DNA from: Acidimicrobiales bacterium MED-G01
Lineage (GTDB): Bacteria; Actinomycetota; Acidimicrobiia; Acidimicrobiales; Poriferisodalaceae
NCBI GenBank assembly: GCA_002457435.1
Contig: NTLA01000001.1
Span: 1-64,000 of the forward strand
Reading direction: 5' to 3'
Length of the DNA stretch: 64,000 bases
Shown here: positions 45,286-55,270 of the stretch, piece by piece
Layout of the letters: every line of letters begins with the position of its first letter
Numbering within the stretch: the first letter of the stretch is position 1
The notes under the pieces: model-generated
What the model was told of the DNA's origin: nothing
What the model saw: only the letters and a program-made list of their open reading frames with translations
Database searches by the model: none
Translations under genes and position numbers: made by a program

Positions 45286-45332
45286 CGCGTCCACGAAGTC
45301 GCAAGTCCAACGCCTAACGCGCAGGCGCCTTC

Positions 45333-47198
45333 CTAATGGTGAAGAGATTTGATTGCTTTATTTATCTGCGCCGCAATCCCAGACGCATCAAGCCCTAATT
45401 CCGCGTGGAGTTCGGACTCCGCGCCGTGAGGCAAATAGTCGTCAGGGGTGCCGAGTTGCAACAAGCGAGGAATTGGCCCAGAACGCCGTTGCAGGGCATC
45501 GGCAACAAGACTGCCGAATCCGCCAACCCTGGTTCCATCTTCAATGGTGACCACCAACGGAAAATCAATAATTGACCTGACCAGTTCCTTGTCAACTGGT
45601 TTCAGCACTCTGGGGTCCCAGAGCGCTGCCCGCACTCCTTCTTCAGCTAGCAAACTGACTGCGCTGGTAGCTGCTGTCAACATCTTGCCTGCAGCTAATA
45701 TTGCGACGTCTTCCCCTCCATGAACCAGACGGGCTTCCATTCCCTGACCAACATCATCCGATTCCGCAGCGTTGCCTCGCGGCCATCTAATTGCGACAGG
45801 CCCATCCTCTATTTCGAGTGCCTGGTTTAACATTATGGGTAGTTCTTGAAGCGACGAGGGTGAGAATATGGTCATGCCCGGCACGCGCGCGTACATAGCG
45901 ATGTCATGAACCCCATGATGTGATGCGCCGTCAGGTCCGGTAATTCCGGCCCTGTCAATGCAGATAACGACGGGAAGACCGTGCAATCCAATGTCGTACA
46001 TCACTTGATCGAAACCGCGTGCTAGGAAAGTCGAATAAATAGCCACAAAGGGCCTGAGCCCTGCCTTGGCCATACCAGCTGCCGATGTCAAGGCGTGCTG
46101 TTCCGCGATTCCGGTATCAAAGAATCTTTCAGGGTATCGCTGCTGAAATGGAAGTAATCCAGTAGATCCTGGCATCGCTGCCGTAATCGCTACGACGTCG
46201 TCCCGACGCTCAGCAATGTTCATCAAAGCAGTGCTGAACTCGGCGGTGAAGGTATTGCCACCTTTTGACGAAGAGTTACCAGTCACGGGGTCAAAGAGCC
46301 CAATATCGTGCAGATGTTTTTCGACGTCCGCCTCGGCCGGCGCATAGCCTCGGCCCTTATCGGTAAGTACGTGCACCACTATCGGTCCATCTTCGTACGA
46401 AGAAGCGTCGCTGAAAGCTGACTCGAGTGCATCAATATCGTGCCCATCGATGGGTCCCAGGTATCGAACCCCAAGCGTTTCGAAAAAGGCCGGGGGCTCC
46501 CACATCTCTCGCATGGCCGCAGCCGCCCCAGATAAACCTCGTTTGACCTCATCTCCGAGAGGTAAACGATTGAGAATGCTGGTGACCGCCTGACGCCCTT
46601 TCACGTAGTTAGGTGATTGACGGACCCGAGACATCACCGTAGCTAAACGGCTAACCGTTGGAGCGTAAGATCTTCCGTTGTCGTTGAGAATAATGACAGC
46701 TCTCTGCCCGTAATGACCCAAGTTGTTGAGTGCTTCAAACGCCATCCCTCCGGTCATCGAACCATCACCGATGATCGCCACGACTTGCCTGTGTTCGTGA
46801 CCCGTCAGATCGAAGCCGGCGGCGAGTCCTGAAGCCCAGCTAAGCGACGTTGAAGCATGACTATTTTCCACAATGTCATGATCTGATTCGGTGCCACTGG
46901 GATACCCGGATAAACCATGTCGTTGCCGGAGGGACGTGAACTTGTCCGAGCGGCCGGTCACGATTTTGTGGACATAACTTTGGTGACCAGTGTCCCAAAG
47001 GATCACGTCCCTTGGTGATTCGAACACTCGATGGACCGCAAGGGTCAGCTCCACTGCACCCAGGTTGGATCCCAAATGACCACCGGTTCTGGAAACTGCT
47101 TCAACCAAAAACTCTCGAATTTCGGCACAGAGCTCTTGGAGCTGGTCGCTATCAAGCGCACGCAGGTCTGCAGGACTTTGGATTTTCTCTATATGCAT
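45333..47198 (-). CDS. dxs: 1-deoxy-D-xylulose-5-phosphate synthase
   Basis: 621 aa. SRTGGHLGSNLGAVELTLAVHRVF, IIGDGSMTGGMAFEALNN (TPP motif), GHDIDALESAFSDA, AEQHALTSAAGMAKAGLRPFVAIYSTFLARGFDQV and DRAGITGPDGASHHG are DXS signatures. First step of the MEP isoprenoid pathway: condenses pyruvate and glyceraldehyde 3-phosphate. Followed by lipid-related membrane genes. Length is normal. Confidence 0.95.
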   Translation of the reverse strand: MHIEKIQSPADLRALDSDQLQELCAEIREFLVEAVSRTGGHLGSNLGAVELTLAVHRVFESPRDVILWDTGHQSYVHKIVTGRSDKFTSLRQRHGLSGYPSGTESDHDIVENSHASTSLSWASGLAAGFDLTGHEHRQVVAIIGDGSMTGGMAFEALNNLGHYGQRAVIILNDNGRSYAPTVSRLATVMSRVRQSPNYVKGRQAVTSILNRLPLGDEVKRGLSGAAAAMREMWEPPAFFETLGVRYLGPIDGHDIDALESAFSDASSYEDGPIVVHVLTDKGRGYAPAEADVEKHLHDIGLFDPVTGNSSSKGGNTFTAEFSTALMNIAERRDDVVAITAAMPGSTGLLPFQQRYPERFFDTGIAEQHALTSAAGMAKAGLRPFVAIYSTFLARGFDQVMYDIGLHGLPVVICIDRAGITGPDGASHHGVHDIAMYARVPGMTIFSPSSLQELPIMLNQALEIEDGPVAIRWPRGNAAESDDVGQGMEARLVHGGEDVAILAAGKMLTAATSAVSLLAEEGVRAALWDPRVLKPVDKELVRSIIDFPLVVTIEDGTRVGGFGSLVADALQRRSGPIPRLLQLGTPDDYLPHGAESELHAELGLDASGIAAQINKAIKSLHH

Positions 47199-47278
47199 AG
47201 GATGATCATTGGATGGCCGGAATACGGGTCACACTATCGCCTAAAGATCAGTTGACATCACCAGCCCGACGACTCTTG

Positions 47279-48046
47279 TTAGCTGAATCGTATTTTTTCT
47301 AACCACCCTGCGCATCTCATGCCCACACCTAAGACAATTAGCCCCGCCAATCCGTCAACCCAATAGTGATTAGCGGTGATGACTATGCCGAAACTGGTTG
47401 CAACGGGATAGGCCCACATGAGGATACGGGCCCATCGCGATTTCAAAATTGGAATCAAAGCGAGGGCGCACCAAGCCGCCCACGCAAGATGAAGGCTAGG
47501 CATCGCCGCCCATTGATTCGAGATTGCTTGCAGTGTGCCGGAATCGAACGACCAAAGCCCTCCATGAACGGAGAGAGTATCGATGAAGGCAAAGTCAGCC
47601 ATCGAACCGCCGTAAGGCGGTGGTGATGACAGCAACCTAGGAGGCATGAGAGGAAATGTTGCAAAACCGATAAGACCGAAAGCAGTCGTGACGGCCAGTC
47701 CCGTGCGGTATCTGAGAAATCGTGCTGGAAACCTTCTAAATAAAAATATTCCTGTCGCGATCGTCACGACGAAGTGAAGACTCCCGTAGAACACATTCCA
47801 GAACCACAAGAACCAACCCCAATCAATGAAGAAGTTTTGGAGCTGTTCCTCGAAAAACAAACCCATTTTTTTTTCGAGATCAATTATTCGCCTAGCGTTG
47901 TCTGCCGCTGTCGTCGTAGTAGCCGCAAATAAACCGTTCGAACCGAACTGATTCCTGATTCGCGCATAAACCAAATAGAAACCAAGTATGAAAAGAACCT
48001 CTTTCCACCAACGCCTCTTGTTGGTAGCGGTTTCGAGCGACGTCAA
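47279..48046 (-). CDS. PAP2-family membrane phosphatase/transferase
   Basis: 255 aa with about six hydrophobic segments. PAP2 signature pieces: QAISNQWAAMPSLHLAWAAWCAL and VITANHYWVDGLAGLIVLGVG. It resembles inositol phosphorylceramide/inositol-phosphotransferase-type PAP2 proteins (LDLEKKMGLFFEEQLQNFF N-terminal region) rather than soluble phosphatases. It overlaps the flippase-like gene upstream by four bases (ATGA), a likely pair in lipid or glycolipid assembly. Confidence 0.8.
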   Translation of the reverse strand: MTSLETATNKRRWWKEVLFILGFYLVYARIRNQFGSNGLFAATTTTAADNARRIIDLEKKMGLFFEEQLQNFFIDWGWFLWFWNVFYGSLHFVVTIATGIFLFRRFPARFLRYRTGLAVTTAFGLIGFATFPLMPPRLLSSPPPYGGSMADFAFIDTLSVHGGLWSFDSGTLQAISNQWAAMPSLHLAWAAWCALALIPILKSRWARILMWAYPVATSFGIVITANHYWVDGLAGLIVLGVGMRCAGWLEKIRFS

Positions 48047-49032
48047 AGCTCACCCTTCGTGGTCTGGCGGCGCGGACCGAATATGAAGGGCACCACACCG
48101 GCGAGGCTTGCGACGAGAGTAACAGCGTAAGTTAAGAGCCCTAACACCACACTCTGGCCGCTAGCAACGAAAGAACCGCCAAGGAAAAAAACTAAGGCTG
48201 CTTCCCTCACACCCAGCCCACCGATTGCTATGGGAAACACCTGGGCAACAAAAACCATCGGGATAAAGGCAAACCAAGTTGATGTTTCAAGGCGTATCCC
48301 GATGGAATTAGCGATGCATATGACAGCTGCAATAAGACATGCCTGAAAGGCCACTGCTACGGTCAGCAGCCGCAACATTGAACCTGGGACCTTTCTGTAA
48401 ATCTTGAGACCTTGGTGAACAGCTGCGAGTGAGGCGGTCACGCGATTCTGGCCCTGGAGTCGACCTCCAAAGCGAGGGTGTTGGGCAACAAAAATTAGAA
48501 CCGAGAGTAGGACTAATGTGCCTAGAGCGGCCGCCAAGGCTACTGCGCCTCTTCGACTTGACATAAGACTGGGATCCAAAATTAGGGCGCACAGAGTGAT
48601 AACGGGCAACACCACCCAACCCGTTAATCTTTCGATTACGACCGAAGCGAAAGCTCTTGAATGGTCTCCAATTTCGGCCCCCATTCGAGTGACGCGCAAA
48701 ATATCGCCGCCGACGGTTGTCGGCAGGAAATTTCCCACGAATTGACCAGCGAGGAAGTAGCTGGACACATTAGAGAAACTGAGTGCCGCGCCGAGTGTCC
48801 TGCATACCTCAAGCCAACGGAGCGAGGCGAGACCGAAGGCAGCGAGTGTTAAAAGCAAAGACACACAAATCCATAACCAACTTGAGGCTTGCCACTCGGG
48901 CCACCGTGCCTGCAGATCATCAGCGGGAAATTGAGTTAGCAGGAGCGTAAGCATGGCTGAACTCGCAACAATGCGAAGCGCAAAGGAGGCCTTTTTCGGC
49001 AAACGGAACGAGCGATTTGGTTTCGGTAACAC
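48043..49032 (-). CDS. Flippase-like domain protein (LPG_synthase_TM/AglD type)
   Basis: About 329 aa from GTG 49032 (VLPKPNRSFRLPKKASFALRIVASSAML); no strong SD is seen, and the track start at 49209 overlaps the divergent tldD promoter. Eight or so transmembrane segments; ISAGLGVREAALVFFLGG-like IAIGGLGVREAALVFFLGGSF and NFLPTTVGGDILRV match the lysylphosphatidylglycerol-synthase TM (DUF374-like) flippase domain. It lacks the C-terminal synthase domain. It is likely to be partnered with the PAP2 protein. Confidence 0.72.
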   Translation of the reverse strand: MLPKPNRSFRLPKKASFALRIVASSAMLTLLLTQFPADDLQARWPEWQASSWLWICVSLLLTLAAFGLASLRWLEVCRTLGAALSFSNVSSYFLAGQFVGNFLPTTVGGDILRVTRMGAEIGDHSRAFASVVIERLTGWVVLPVITLCALILDPSLMSSRRGAVALAAALGTLVLLSVLIFVAQHPRFGGRLQGQNRVTASLAAVHQGLKIYRKVPGSMLRLLTVAVAFQACLIAAVICIANSIGIRLETSTWFAFIPMVFVAQVFPIAIGGLGVREAALVFFLGGSFVASGQSVVLGLLTYAVTLVASLAGVVPFIFGPRRQTTKGEL

Positions 49033-49136
49033 GAGAGATGAAAGATTAGGCCGAAGCGGCGGCCCTGAGAAGTCCAAACCGGTGCTGATCAAGGTACTGT
49101 GGCGCCGAAGTCGATTCGGATTCAAGAGAGGCAAAT

Positions 49137-50546
49137 GTGAGCATGAAAGCGGTTTCCCCGTTGCTGGACAGAAACCTGGTCCAAGACACTCTCTCTGAGG
49201 CGATGTCAAATGGCGGTGAGTGGGCCGAGATTTTTGTCGAGGACCGGCAGAGTGCCTCTGCGGACTTTGACGAAGGCCGAGTCGAGGCCATGGTGTCGAG
49301 CAGAGATCTAGGTGCGGGAATTCGGGTGACAGTGGGAGACATCACAGGATTTGCGCACACCTCTGATCTGACAACAAATGGATTGTTCGAGGCAGCACAA
49401 GCTGCTGCAAGTGTCGCCAAAGGAGGCTCTCAGGTTAAGCCGATTGCTTTAGGGGGAGATGGATTGGCTGAAAGCAGCGCGAGAATATTGCCGGAGTCTG
49501 TTTCCAAGACCCGCAAAGTTGAATTGCTGGAACAAACAAATGCTGCGGCGCGAGCAGAGAATGCGGCCATCAGCCAGGTAAATGTTCGGTATTCAGAAGG
49601 GCGCCGCCGAATACTGGTTGCGAACACTGATGGTCTCTTCAACGCTGATGACCAGACTCGCACTTTGTTGTCGGTGAATTGTGTTGCTACTGGAGACCAA
49701 GGTTTACAGACCGGACGAGAAACCTTGGGCTATACCGTTGGATTTGAATTATTCGAAGAACACGACGTCGAGGCCATGGCACGCAGAGCAGCCGCTCGCG
49801 CGATAACGAAATTGGCAGCGCGCCCCGCGCCCAGTGGGCAATTACCAGTCGTCATAGAACGAGGAGGGGGAGGAGTGCTGTTCCACGAGGCCTGCGGTCA
49901 CGGTCTTGAAGCAGATCTCGTTAATAAAGGCGCATCAGTCTTTCGAGACCGCGTCGGAGAACTGGTGGCCGCGCCTTCTGTCACATTGGTCGACGATGGG
50001 ACGATGGGCGTCGAATGGGGCACCGTGGCGATTGACGATGAAGGATGTCTGACCCAGCGAAATGTCCTAATTGAAGATGGAATTCTCACTGATTACATGT
50101 GGGATCATTTACGAAGTCGGTCTGCGGGTAGACCAGCGTCCGGAAATGGAAGACGGCAGAGTTATCAACATCTTCCTATGGTTCGTATGACCAACACCTT
50201 CGTTACAAATGGAGAAGCTGAACCCAAGGACATCGTCTCAGACACTAAGAATGGTGTCTACGTTGCTCAATTGGGCGGGGGTCAGGTCAACACGGCAACG
50301 GGTGATTTTGTTTTCGGTATGACCGAGGCTTATCTCATCGAAAACGGCGAGATAACTGTGCCACTACGAGAAGGAAATCTGATTGGTAACGGTCCCGAGG
50401 TCTTGCAAAATATAGAAGTGATCGGCAATGACTTTGCCATGGGCAGCCCGGGCACCTGCGGCAAGGATGGACAAGGTGTCCCCGTCGGGGATGGGCAACC
50501 AACGCTCAGAGTCGCCGCCTTAACCATTGGCGGTACTGCAAGTTGA
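49137..50546 (+). CDS. tldD: Metallopeptidase TldD
   Basis: 469 aa from GTG 49137 (GAGAGG upstream). The metal motif is GGGGVLFHEACGHGLEADL (HExxxH), with IRVTVGDITGFAHTSDL, YMWDHLRSRSAGRPASGNGRRQSY and CGKDGQGVPVGDGQPTLRV. TldD and TldE act together as a heterodimeric protease on peptides such as modified antibiotics and CcdA. It overlaps tldE by four bases with a TTG start. Confidence 0.93.
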   Translation: MSMKAVSPLLDRNLVQDTLSEAMSNGGEWAEIFVEDRQSASADFDEGRVEAMVSSRDLGAGIRVTVGDITGFAHTSDLTTNGLFEAAQAAASVAKGGSQVKPIALGGDGLAESSARILPESVSKTRKVELLEQTNAAARAENAAISQVNVRYSEGRRRILVANTDGLFNADDQTRTLLSVNCVATGDQGLQTGRETLGYTVGFELFEEHDVEAMARRAAARAITKLAARPAPSGQLPVVIERGGGGVLFHEACGHGLEADLVNKGASVFRDRVGELVAAPSVTLVDDGTMGVEWGTVAIDDEGCLTQRNVLIEDGILTDYMWDHLRSRSAGRPASGNGRRQSYQHLPMVRMTNTFVTNGEAEPKDIVSDTKNGVYVAQLGGGQVNTATGDFVFGMTEAYLIENGEITVPLREGNLIGNGPEVLQNIEVIGNDFAMGSPGTCGKDGQGVPVGDGQPTLRVAALTIGGTAS

Positions 50547-51892
50547 GTGACTCAATAGAACTTCCTGACCTAGCGGATGAACTCGTGTCACTTGCTCGTG
50601 AGAACGAACAAATAGAGGTCTGCGTATCACGAAACCGTTCAACAACAGTAAAGGCCTACTCCGGTGAAGTTGAATCTGTTCGCTCAGGAAAATCCGAGGC
50701 CGTCGGAATCCGGATAATCGTCGACGGACAGCAAGGTTTTGCTACCGCTGGCTCGCTTGATCATCGAGTGTTGAGTCAAGTGGTTGAAGAAGCTCGGGGA
50801 AACCTGCAGTTCGCTGAAAGCGACCCGCATCAAGGCATAGCTTCGCCTGATGGCGTTGATTCTCCGAACCTTGACCTAGTTGACCCGGCCGTTCTTCATA
50901 TGAGCGAAGATCAGAAGTCATCGCTGGCAATCGAACTAGAACGGCGATGTCTGTCCGCAGATCCGCGGGTGAGCAGCGTACGTTCGGCAGCGTGGTCGGA
51001 TGGGTGGGGCGAATTTGCTCTAGCTTCGACAACTGGCATATCGATATACAGCGAAGGTGGAAGCTGCTCAGTGGGTGTTCAACCTCTTGCTGTGGAGGGT
51101 AACGAAACTCAGATCGGCTACGCCGGAGATGCAGCTCGTCGACCCGATTCGCTGGACATAGACCGAGTCATAGAGGAAGCGGTTCAAGGTGCGACGGGAA
51201 TGCTTGGGGCGAAGAAACCAGTTTCGGAACGCCTAACGGTGGTTCTTGAGCCGGGAGTTGCGGCGGCTTTCCTTGGAATTATTGCGGGCGCCCTGACAGG
51301 TGATCGTGTCATCAAAGGAAGGTCACCGTTTGCTGAACGGCTAGGTGAACAGGTTGGCGCGTCGATATTGACGCTGTTTGACGACCCAACAAATATCAAT
51401 TCGTTGGGAGCTGACAATCACGATGGCGAAGGCCTGGCCGCTCGAAAAAATATGATCATCGAAAAAGGCGTCCTGTCCCAGTTCCTGCATAACTCCTATA
51501 CCGGCAGACGAGTCGGGGCGAGTTCTACAGGTTCAGCAGTTCGCGGTGCTCGTTCGACTCCAAGCGTCGGTGTGCATGCCCTATGTCTAGAACCAGGGAC
51601 GGGTGATCGAGCCACACTTTTTGAAGAGGTTGTCAGCGGCATATTCGTGCGTGGTGTGAATGGTTTACACAGCGGAGTGAACCCAGTTAGTGGCGACTTT
51701 TCAGTAGGTGCGTATGGGCACAAGATCAGAGATGGTGCGCTAGCGGAACCCTTTAGCGAAGCAACGATCGCCTCTACGCTTCAAAGAATGCTTCTTGATG
51801 TGGTAGCGATCGGCGGAGATTTCGAGTTTTTGCCCAGCGGTTCAGGTATGACATCTATCGCTATAGAGGACGTTGCGCTCTCAGGTATGTAG
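50543..51892 (+). CDS. pmbA: Peptidase-like TldE/PmbA
   Basis: 449 aa from TTG 50543 overlapping the tldD stop. VKAYSGEVESVRSGKSEAVGIRIIVDGQQGFATAGSL, SEGGSCSVGVQPLAVEGNETQIGY and LFEEVVSGIFVRGVNGLHSGVNPVSGDFSVGAYGHKI fit PmbA/TldE. It lacks the HExxxH metal site, as usual for the partner subunit. The pair is typical. Confidence 0.92.
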   Translation: MSDSIELPDLADELVSLARENEQIEVCVSRNRSTTVKAYSGEVESVRSGKSEAVGIRIIVDGQQGFATAGSLDHRVLSQVVEEARGNLQFAESDPHQGIASPDGVDSPNLDLVDPAVLHMSEDQKSSLAIELERRCLSADPRVSSVRSAAWSDGWGEFALASTTGISIYSEGGSCSVGVQPLAVEGNETQIGYAGDAARRPDSLDIDRVIEEAVQGATGMLGAKKPVSERLTVVLEPGVAAAFLGIIAGALTGDRVIKGRSPFAERLGEQVGASILTLFDDPTNINSLGADNHDGEGLAARKNMIIEKGVLSQFLHNSYTGRRVGASSTGSAVRGARSTPSVGVHALCLEPGTGDRATLFEEVVSGIFVRGVNGLHSGVNPVSGDFSVGAYGHKIRDGALAEPFSEATIASTLQRMLLDVVAIGGDFEFLPSGSGMTSIAIEDVALSGM

Positions 51893-51935
51893 TTCCCGAA
51901 AGCACACAAAGCGGAGCCGTTGATACGCTGCTGCA

Positions 51936-52649
51936 GTGCCTTCTTCGCCAAAACCAGAAGCGCTTGAGCGTCACCCTCATCTAGCCCAGCCTTGTCCAAA
52001 GGACTGGGTTCGAGTGGATTTTCATTCTCACACCATGTGGTCAGGTGATTCGACCACCACTCCGGAAGAACTTCGAGACTGTGTCGAAGCATCTGGTATC
52101 GACGTTCTTTGTATTACGGACCACAACGCGATTAAAGGAGCGGTCGAACTTGTTGATGAACTTCCGTGTCGGGTAGTTGTGGGTGAAGAACTAAAGACGC
52201 ATGCAGGTGAAATAATCGGCCTCTTTTTGCAAGAACGGATTCCGCAAGGGATTCCTCCGGCCGAGGCCGCCCAAAACATTCGCGAGCAGGGTGGAATTGT
52301 TTATGTGCCCCACCCGTTCGATCAGATGAGAAACAATTTGCGATCAGATGTCCTAGACGAGCTGGTCGACGCGGGCCTCGTCGACGGTTTAGAGGTGTTC
52401 AATGGAAAGACAAGCCTAAAAAGTTTGAACCAAAAAGCCGTCATGTACGCCATAGAACACGATCTAGCAATAGGGGCCGGTAGCGATGCCCACGTCGCGG
52501 AGGCGATCGGAGCTGCCTATCTGGAAATGCCAGATTTTGGCAGCCCCAACGAATTTCTGGATTCGATGCGCCAAGGCCGCGCTGTAGGTCACTACTACGA
52601 CCCTCCAAGACGGTGGCGACCCCGTATTGTTCCATCAACGGCCGACTGA
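51936..52649 (+). CDS. PHP-domain phosphoesterase
   Basis: 237 aa from GTG 51936 (MPSSPKPEALERHPHLAQPCPKDW). Metal-binding motifs: VDFHSHTMWSGDSTTTPEEL (DxHxH), CITDHNAIKGA, VVGEELKTHAGEIIGLFL, VPHPFDQ and GAGSDAHVAEAIG. PHP proteins hydrolyse phosphomono- or diesters, including polymerase proofreading relatives and histidinol phosphatase. Substrate unknown. Ends 30 bp before uppP. Confidence 0.85.
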   Translation: MPSSPKPEALERHPHLAQPCPKDWVRVDFHSHTMWSGDSTTTPEELRDCVEASGIDVLCITDHNAIKGAVELVDELPCRVVVGEELKTHAGEIIGLFLQERIPQGIPPAEAAQNIREQGGIVYVPHPFDQMRNNLRSDVLDELVDAGLVDGLEVFNGKTSLKSLNQKAVMYAIEHDLAIGAGSDAHVAEAIGAAYLEMPDFGSPNEFLDSMRQGRAVGHYYDPPRRWRPRIVPSTAD

Positions 52650-52679
52650 TTATTTGGCCGACTACACGCGGTTTTGAAT

Positions 52680-53507
52680 ATGCCAATCTTCCACGCAATC
52701 GTATTAGGCATTACGCAAGGTCTTACTGAGTTTTTACCCGTCTCATCTAGCGGTCATCTAGGGATCATCCCATGGCTGTTTCAGTGGAATGACTTTGCCG
52801 GTGACACGAGGACGGAAAATACTTTCGATGTGGCGCTTCACCTGGGCACCTTGGTCGGATCGGTCACCTGCTTATGGGGTGATGTCCGAACTTATTCTCG
52901 AGCTGGTCTTTCAGCCATAGCCGGACGTCGAAGTTGGGATGGGGAAGCAAAATTTGGATGGTTCTTACTGCTATCGGCTTTGCCAGCGGCGCTGGTGGCC
53001 GCACTCTTTGAATCCTTCTTTCTGACACAAAGTAACCGGATAGGTTTGATTGCTCTTGGGTTAGCTACCTTCGGTTTGCTGCTATGGGCGGTCGATAGAC
53101 GAACTGAAAACGGGTCTTCCACGAGTGACCTATCACTCTCGCGTGCTGCGGTGTTGGGCTGTGGCCAGTGCTTAGCCTTGTTTCCTGGTGTCAGTCGCTC
53201 GGGGATCAACATCACCATCGCCAGAACCCTTGGTTACGGTCGACCTGATGCTGCTCGAATCGCTTTTCTCATGGGGTTGCCGATAATCGGAGGAGCAGCC
53301 TTGTACAGAATGCTTGGAGTTGCTTCCGACGGCTTACCCAGTGGAATGTGGAATGCTCTCATAGTCGGAACTGCTGCCTCAGCGGTGACTGGTTGGCTGG
53401 CGGTGCGCATAATGCTCCGCTGGGTAACGACCCATAGCTACGCAGGCTTTGCCGCGTACCGTGTGTGCTTGGCCTTAATGGTGGCGGCAGTGTTATTTGC
53501 CCGTTGA
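52680..53507 (+). CDS. uppP: Undecaprenyl-diphosphatase
   Basis: 275 aa from ATG 52680; the TTG two codons earlier is an alternative. BacA/UppP signatures GITQGLTEFLPVSSSGHLGII and LFPGVSRSGINITIARTLG, several transmembrane segments. It recycles undecaprenyl diphosphate to the monophosphate for cell-wall synthesis and confers bacitracin tolerance in other bacteria. With dxs and the PAP2/flippase genes, the region is rich in isoprenoid-lipid functions. Confidence 0.93.
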   Translation: MPIFHAIVLGITQGLTEFLPVSSSGHLGIIPWLFQWNDFAGDTRTENTFDVALHLGTLVGSVTCLWGDVRTYSRAGLSAIAGRRSWDGEAKFGWFLLLSALPAALVAALFESFFLTQSNRIGLIALGLATFGLLLWAVDRRTENGSSTSDLSLSRAAVLGCGQCLALFPGVSRSGINITIARTLGYGRPDAARIAFLMGLPIIGGAALYRMLGVASDGLPSGMWNALIVGTAASAVTGWLAVRIMLRWVTTHSYAGFAAYRVCLALMVAAVLFAR

Positions 53508-53556
53508 GCAAACGCGAATCACCCCGGCCAAGAGTAGCGATTGACCTTGAGGCTCC

Positions 53557-53901
53557 CTAATCCTTGGCTGTCTTTGATGCGTTCGAGCTAGAAGATTTAT
53601 CCGCAGTGCTAGAAGATTTCTCTGCAGAACTAGAGGACGAAGATTTGCTTTCAGATGAAGTACTTGATTCTTTGTTGCCTTCGGTAGAGCCCGATGACTC
53701 TGAAGACTTGTTGCCGCCCGAACGACTGTCATTCTTGTAAAAACCGCTGCCTTTGAAGGCTATGCCAACGCTGCCGAAAACTTTCTTGACTTCGCCACCA
53801 CAACCTTCGGTGGGACACGAAGTGATCGGATCATCAGAAAATGATTGACGCAGCTCAAACTGATCGTCGCAAGCAGTGCAGCGATATTGGTAGGTAGGCA
53901 T
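53557..53901 (-). CDS. FmdB-family zinc-ribbon protein with Ser-rich tail
   Basis: 114 aa from ATG 53901 (MPTYQYRCTACDDQFELRQSFSDDP); the track start adds 40 residues. CxxC...CPTEGCGG is the zinc ribbon (FmdB). The last half is a low-complexity Ser/Lys/Glu tail (ESSGSTEGNKESSTSSESKSS), long for the family. Family role in regulation is not well established. Convergent with uppP. Confidence 0.82.
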   Translation of the reverse strand: MPTYQYRCTACDDQFELRQSFSDDPITSCPTEGCGGEVKKVFGSVGIAFKGSGFYKNDSRSGGNKSSESSGSTEGNKESSTSSESKSSSSSSAEKSSSTADKSSSSNASKTAKD

Positions 53902-54021
53902 GTTATGGGTTGGCTCCTGGTAGCCCTTAGAGGCCGCTAGAAATTCTAGCGACGACTCGCGGAGCCGACACCTAGCAATACGGAACGACAACGAGACCTT
54001 ATCGGCGCTAGATTCCGGCAC

Positions 54022-55215
54022 ATGATCCCGATTGAAGAGGCCCGAAGCTATGTAATGGACCGTTGCGCGCCTCTAGCGGCTGCTGCGACGGAAGTAGCTG
54101 ACGCTTTAGGACTAGTAACCGCAGTTGATGTGACCGCAAAAGAATCGCTCCCGCCTTTTGCAAATACCGCGATGGATGGTTTCGCTATCCGTTCCGCTGA
54201 CCTGAGCACCATTCCTACTCGGCTGCAAATAGTAGAAACTATTGCCGCAGGCCACAGTCCCACTCGAGCGTTAGGCCACGGTGAGGCAAGCAGGATTATG
54301 ACCGGAGCTCCTATCCCCCTTGGAGCAGACGCAATCGTGATGGTCGAAAAGACTTCCGTTGATGGAGATACCGTTTCGATCGAGACACAAGTCGAGCCCG
54401 GCAACCATATTCGTCCCGCTGGTGACGACGTAGTCGAGGGTGACTTAGTCTTCCCATCGGGGACGGAACTCTCAGCTGGGCATTTAGGGCTCCTCTGCAG
54501 TTTGGGTCTTCACGAAATTGAGACATACCCGCGTCTTCGAGTAGGGGTTATATCCACTGGCGACGAATTAGTAGACGACGGAGGAGCTTTAGCTCCTGGA
54601 CAAATACGTGACTCAAACCGGAGAACTTTACTTTCGTTACTCAGCGGCGACGGATTTGAACCGGTTGATCTAGGTCTCATTGCCGACGACGAACTAGCCA
54701 TCGAAACAGCCTTGGTCCACGGCGCGCAGCAGTGCGATGCCGTCATCACTTCCGGCGGGGTAAGTATGGGTGACTTCGACTTCGTTAAAGCGGTACTTGA
54801 TCGAGTAGGAGAGATGAGGTGGATGCAGGTCGCGATCAAGCCTGCGAAACCTCTGGCTTTTGGCACGATCGAAGGTACTCCTATCTTTGGTCTGCCTGGG
54901 AACCCGGTTTCGTCAATGGTGTCGTATGAATTGTTTGCTCGCTCGGGACTTCGTTCGATGATGGGGTTTCCTCAACCAATCAGGTCCGTTATTCAAGGTG
55001 TAGCGGCGCATCCCCTAGCTAGACGAGCAGACGGAAAAATTCATTATGCGCGAGTACTTGCAAAACATGAAGAGGGAAAAACAGTCGTCTATCCGATGTC
55101 AGGCCAGGGTTCGCACATGTTGGCATCAATGGCACGGTCGAACGCGCTGGCCGTGTTACCTGACGGTGAAGGGTGTGAAGCCGGTGGGCGGGTCGATGTT
55201 CTACTCCTTAACTGA
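54022..55215 (+). CDS. moeA: Molybdopterin molybdenumtransferase MoeA
   Basis: 397 aa. IPIEEARSYVMDRCAPLAA, LPPFANTAMDGFAIRSADL, ASRIMTGAPIPLGADAIVMVEKT, VGVISTGDELVDDGGALAPGQIRDSN and ITSGGVSMGDFDFVKAVL are MoeA signatures, and PLAFGTIEGTPIFGLPGNPVSSMVSYELF is the domain III end. It inserts molybdenum into molybdopterin-AMP. Followed by moaA and moaC, a Moco operon with gaps of 55 bp and 3 bp. Confidence 0.94.
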   Translation: MIPIEEARSYVMDRCAPLAAAATEVADALGLVTAVDVTAKESLPPFANTAMDGFAIRSADLSTIPTRLQIVETIAAGHSPTRALGHGEASRIMTGAPIPLGADAIVMVEKTSVDGDTVSIETQVEPGNHIRPAGDDVVEGDLVFPSGTELSAGHLGLLCSLGLHEIETYPRLRVGVISTGDELVDDGGALAPGQIRDSNRRTLLSLLSGDGFEPVDLGLIADDELAIETALVHGAQQCDAVITSGGVSMGDFDFVKAVLDRVGEMRWMQVAIKPAKPLAFGTIEGTPIFGLPGNPVSSMVSYELFARSGLRSMMGFPQPIRSVIQGVAAHPLARRADGKIHYARVLAKHEEGKTVVYPMSGQGSHMLASMARSNALAVLPDGEGCEAGGRVDVLLLN

Positions 55216-55270
55216 CATAAAAGTTGCTGAACTAGTGCCGACCTCCAAGCGTCGCTACCCTTGAACCATC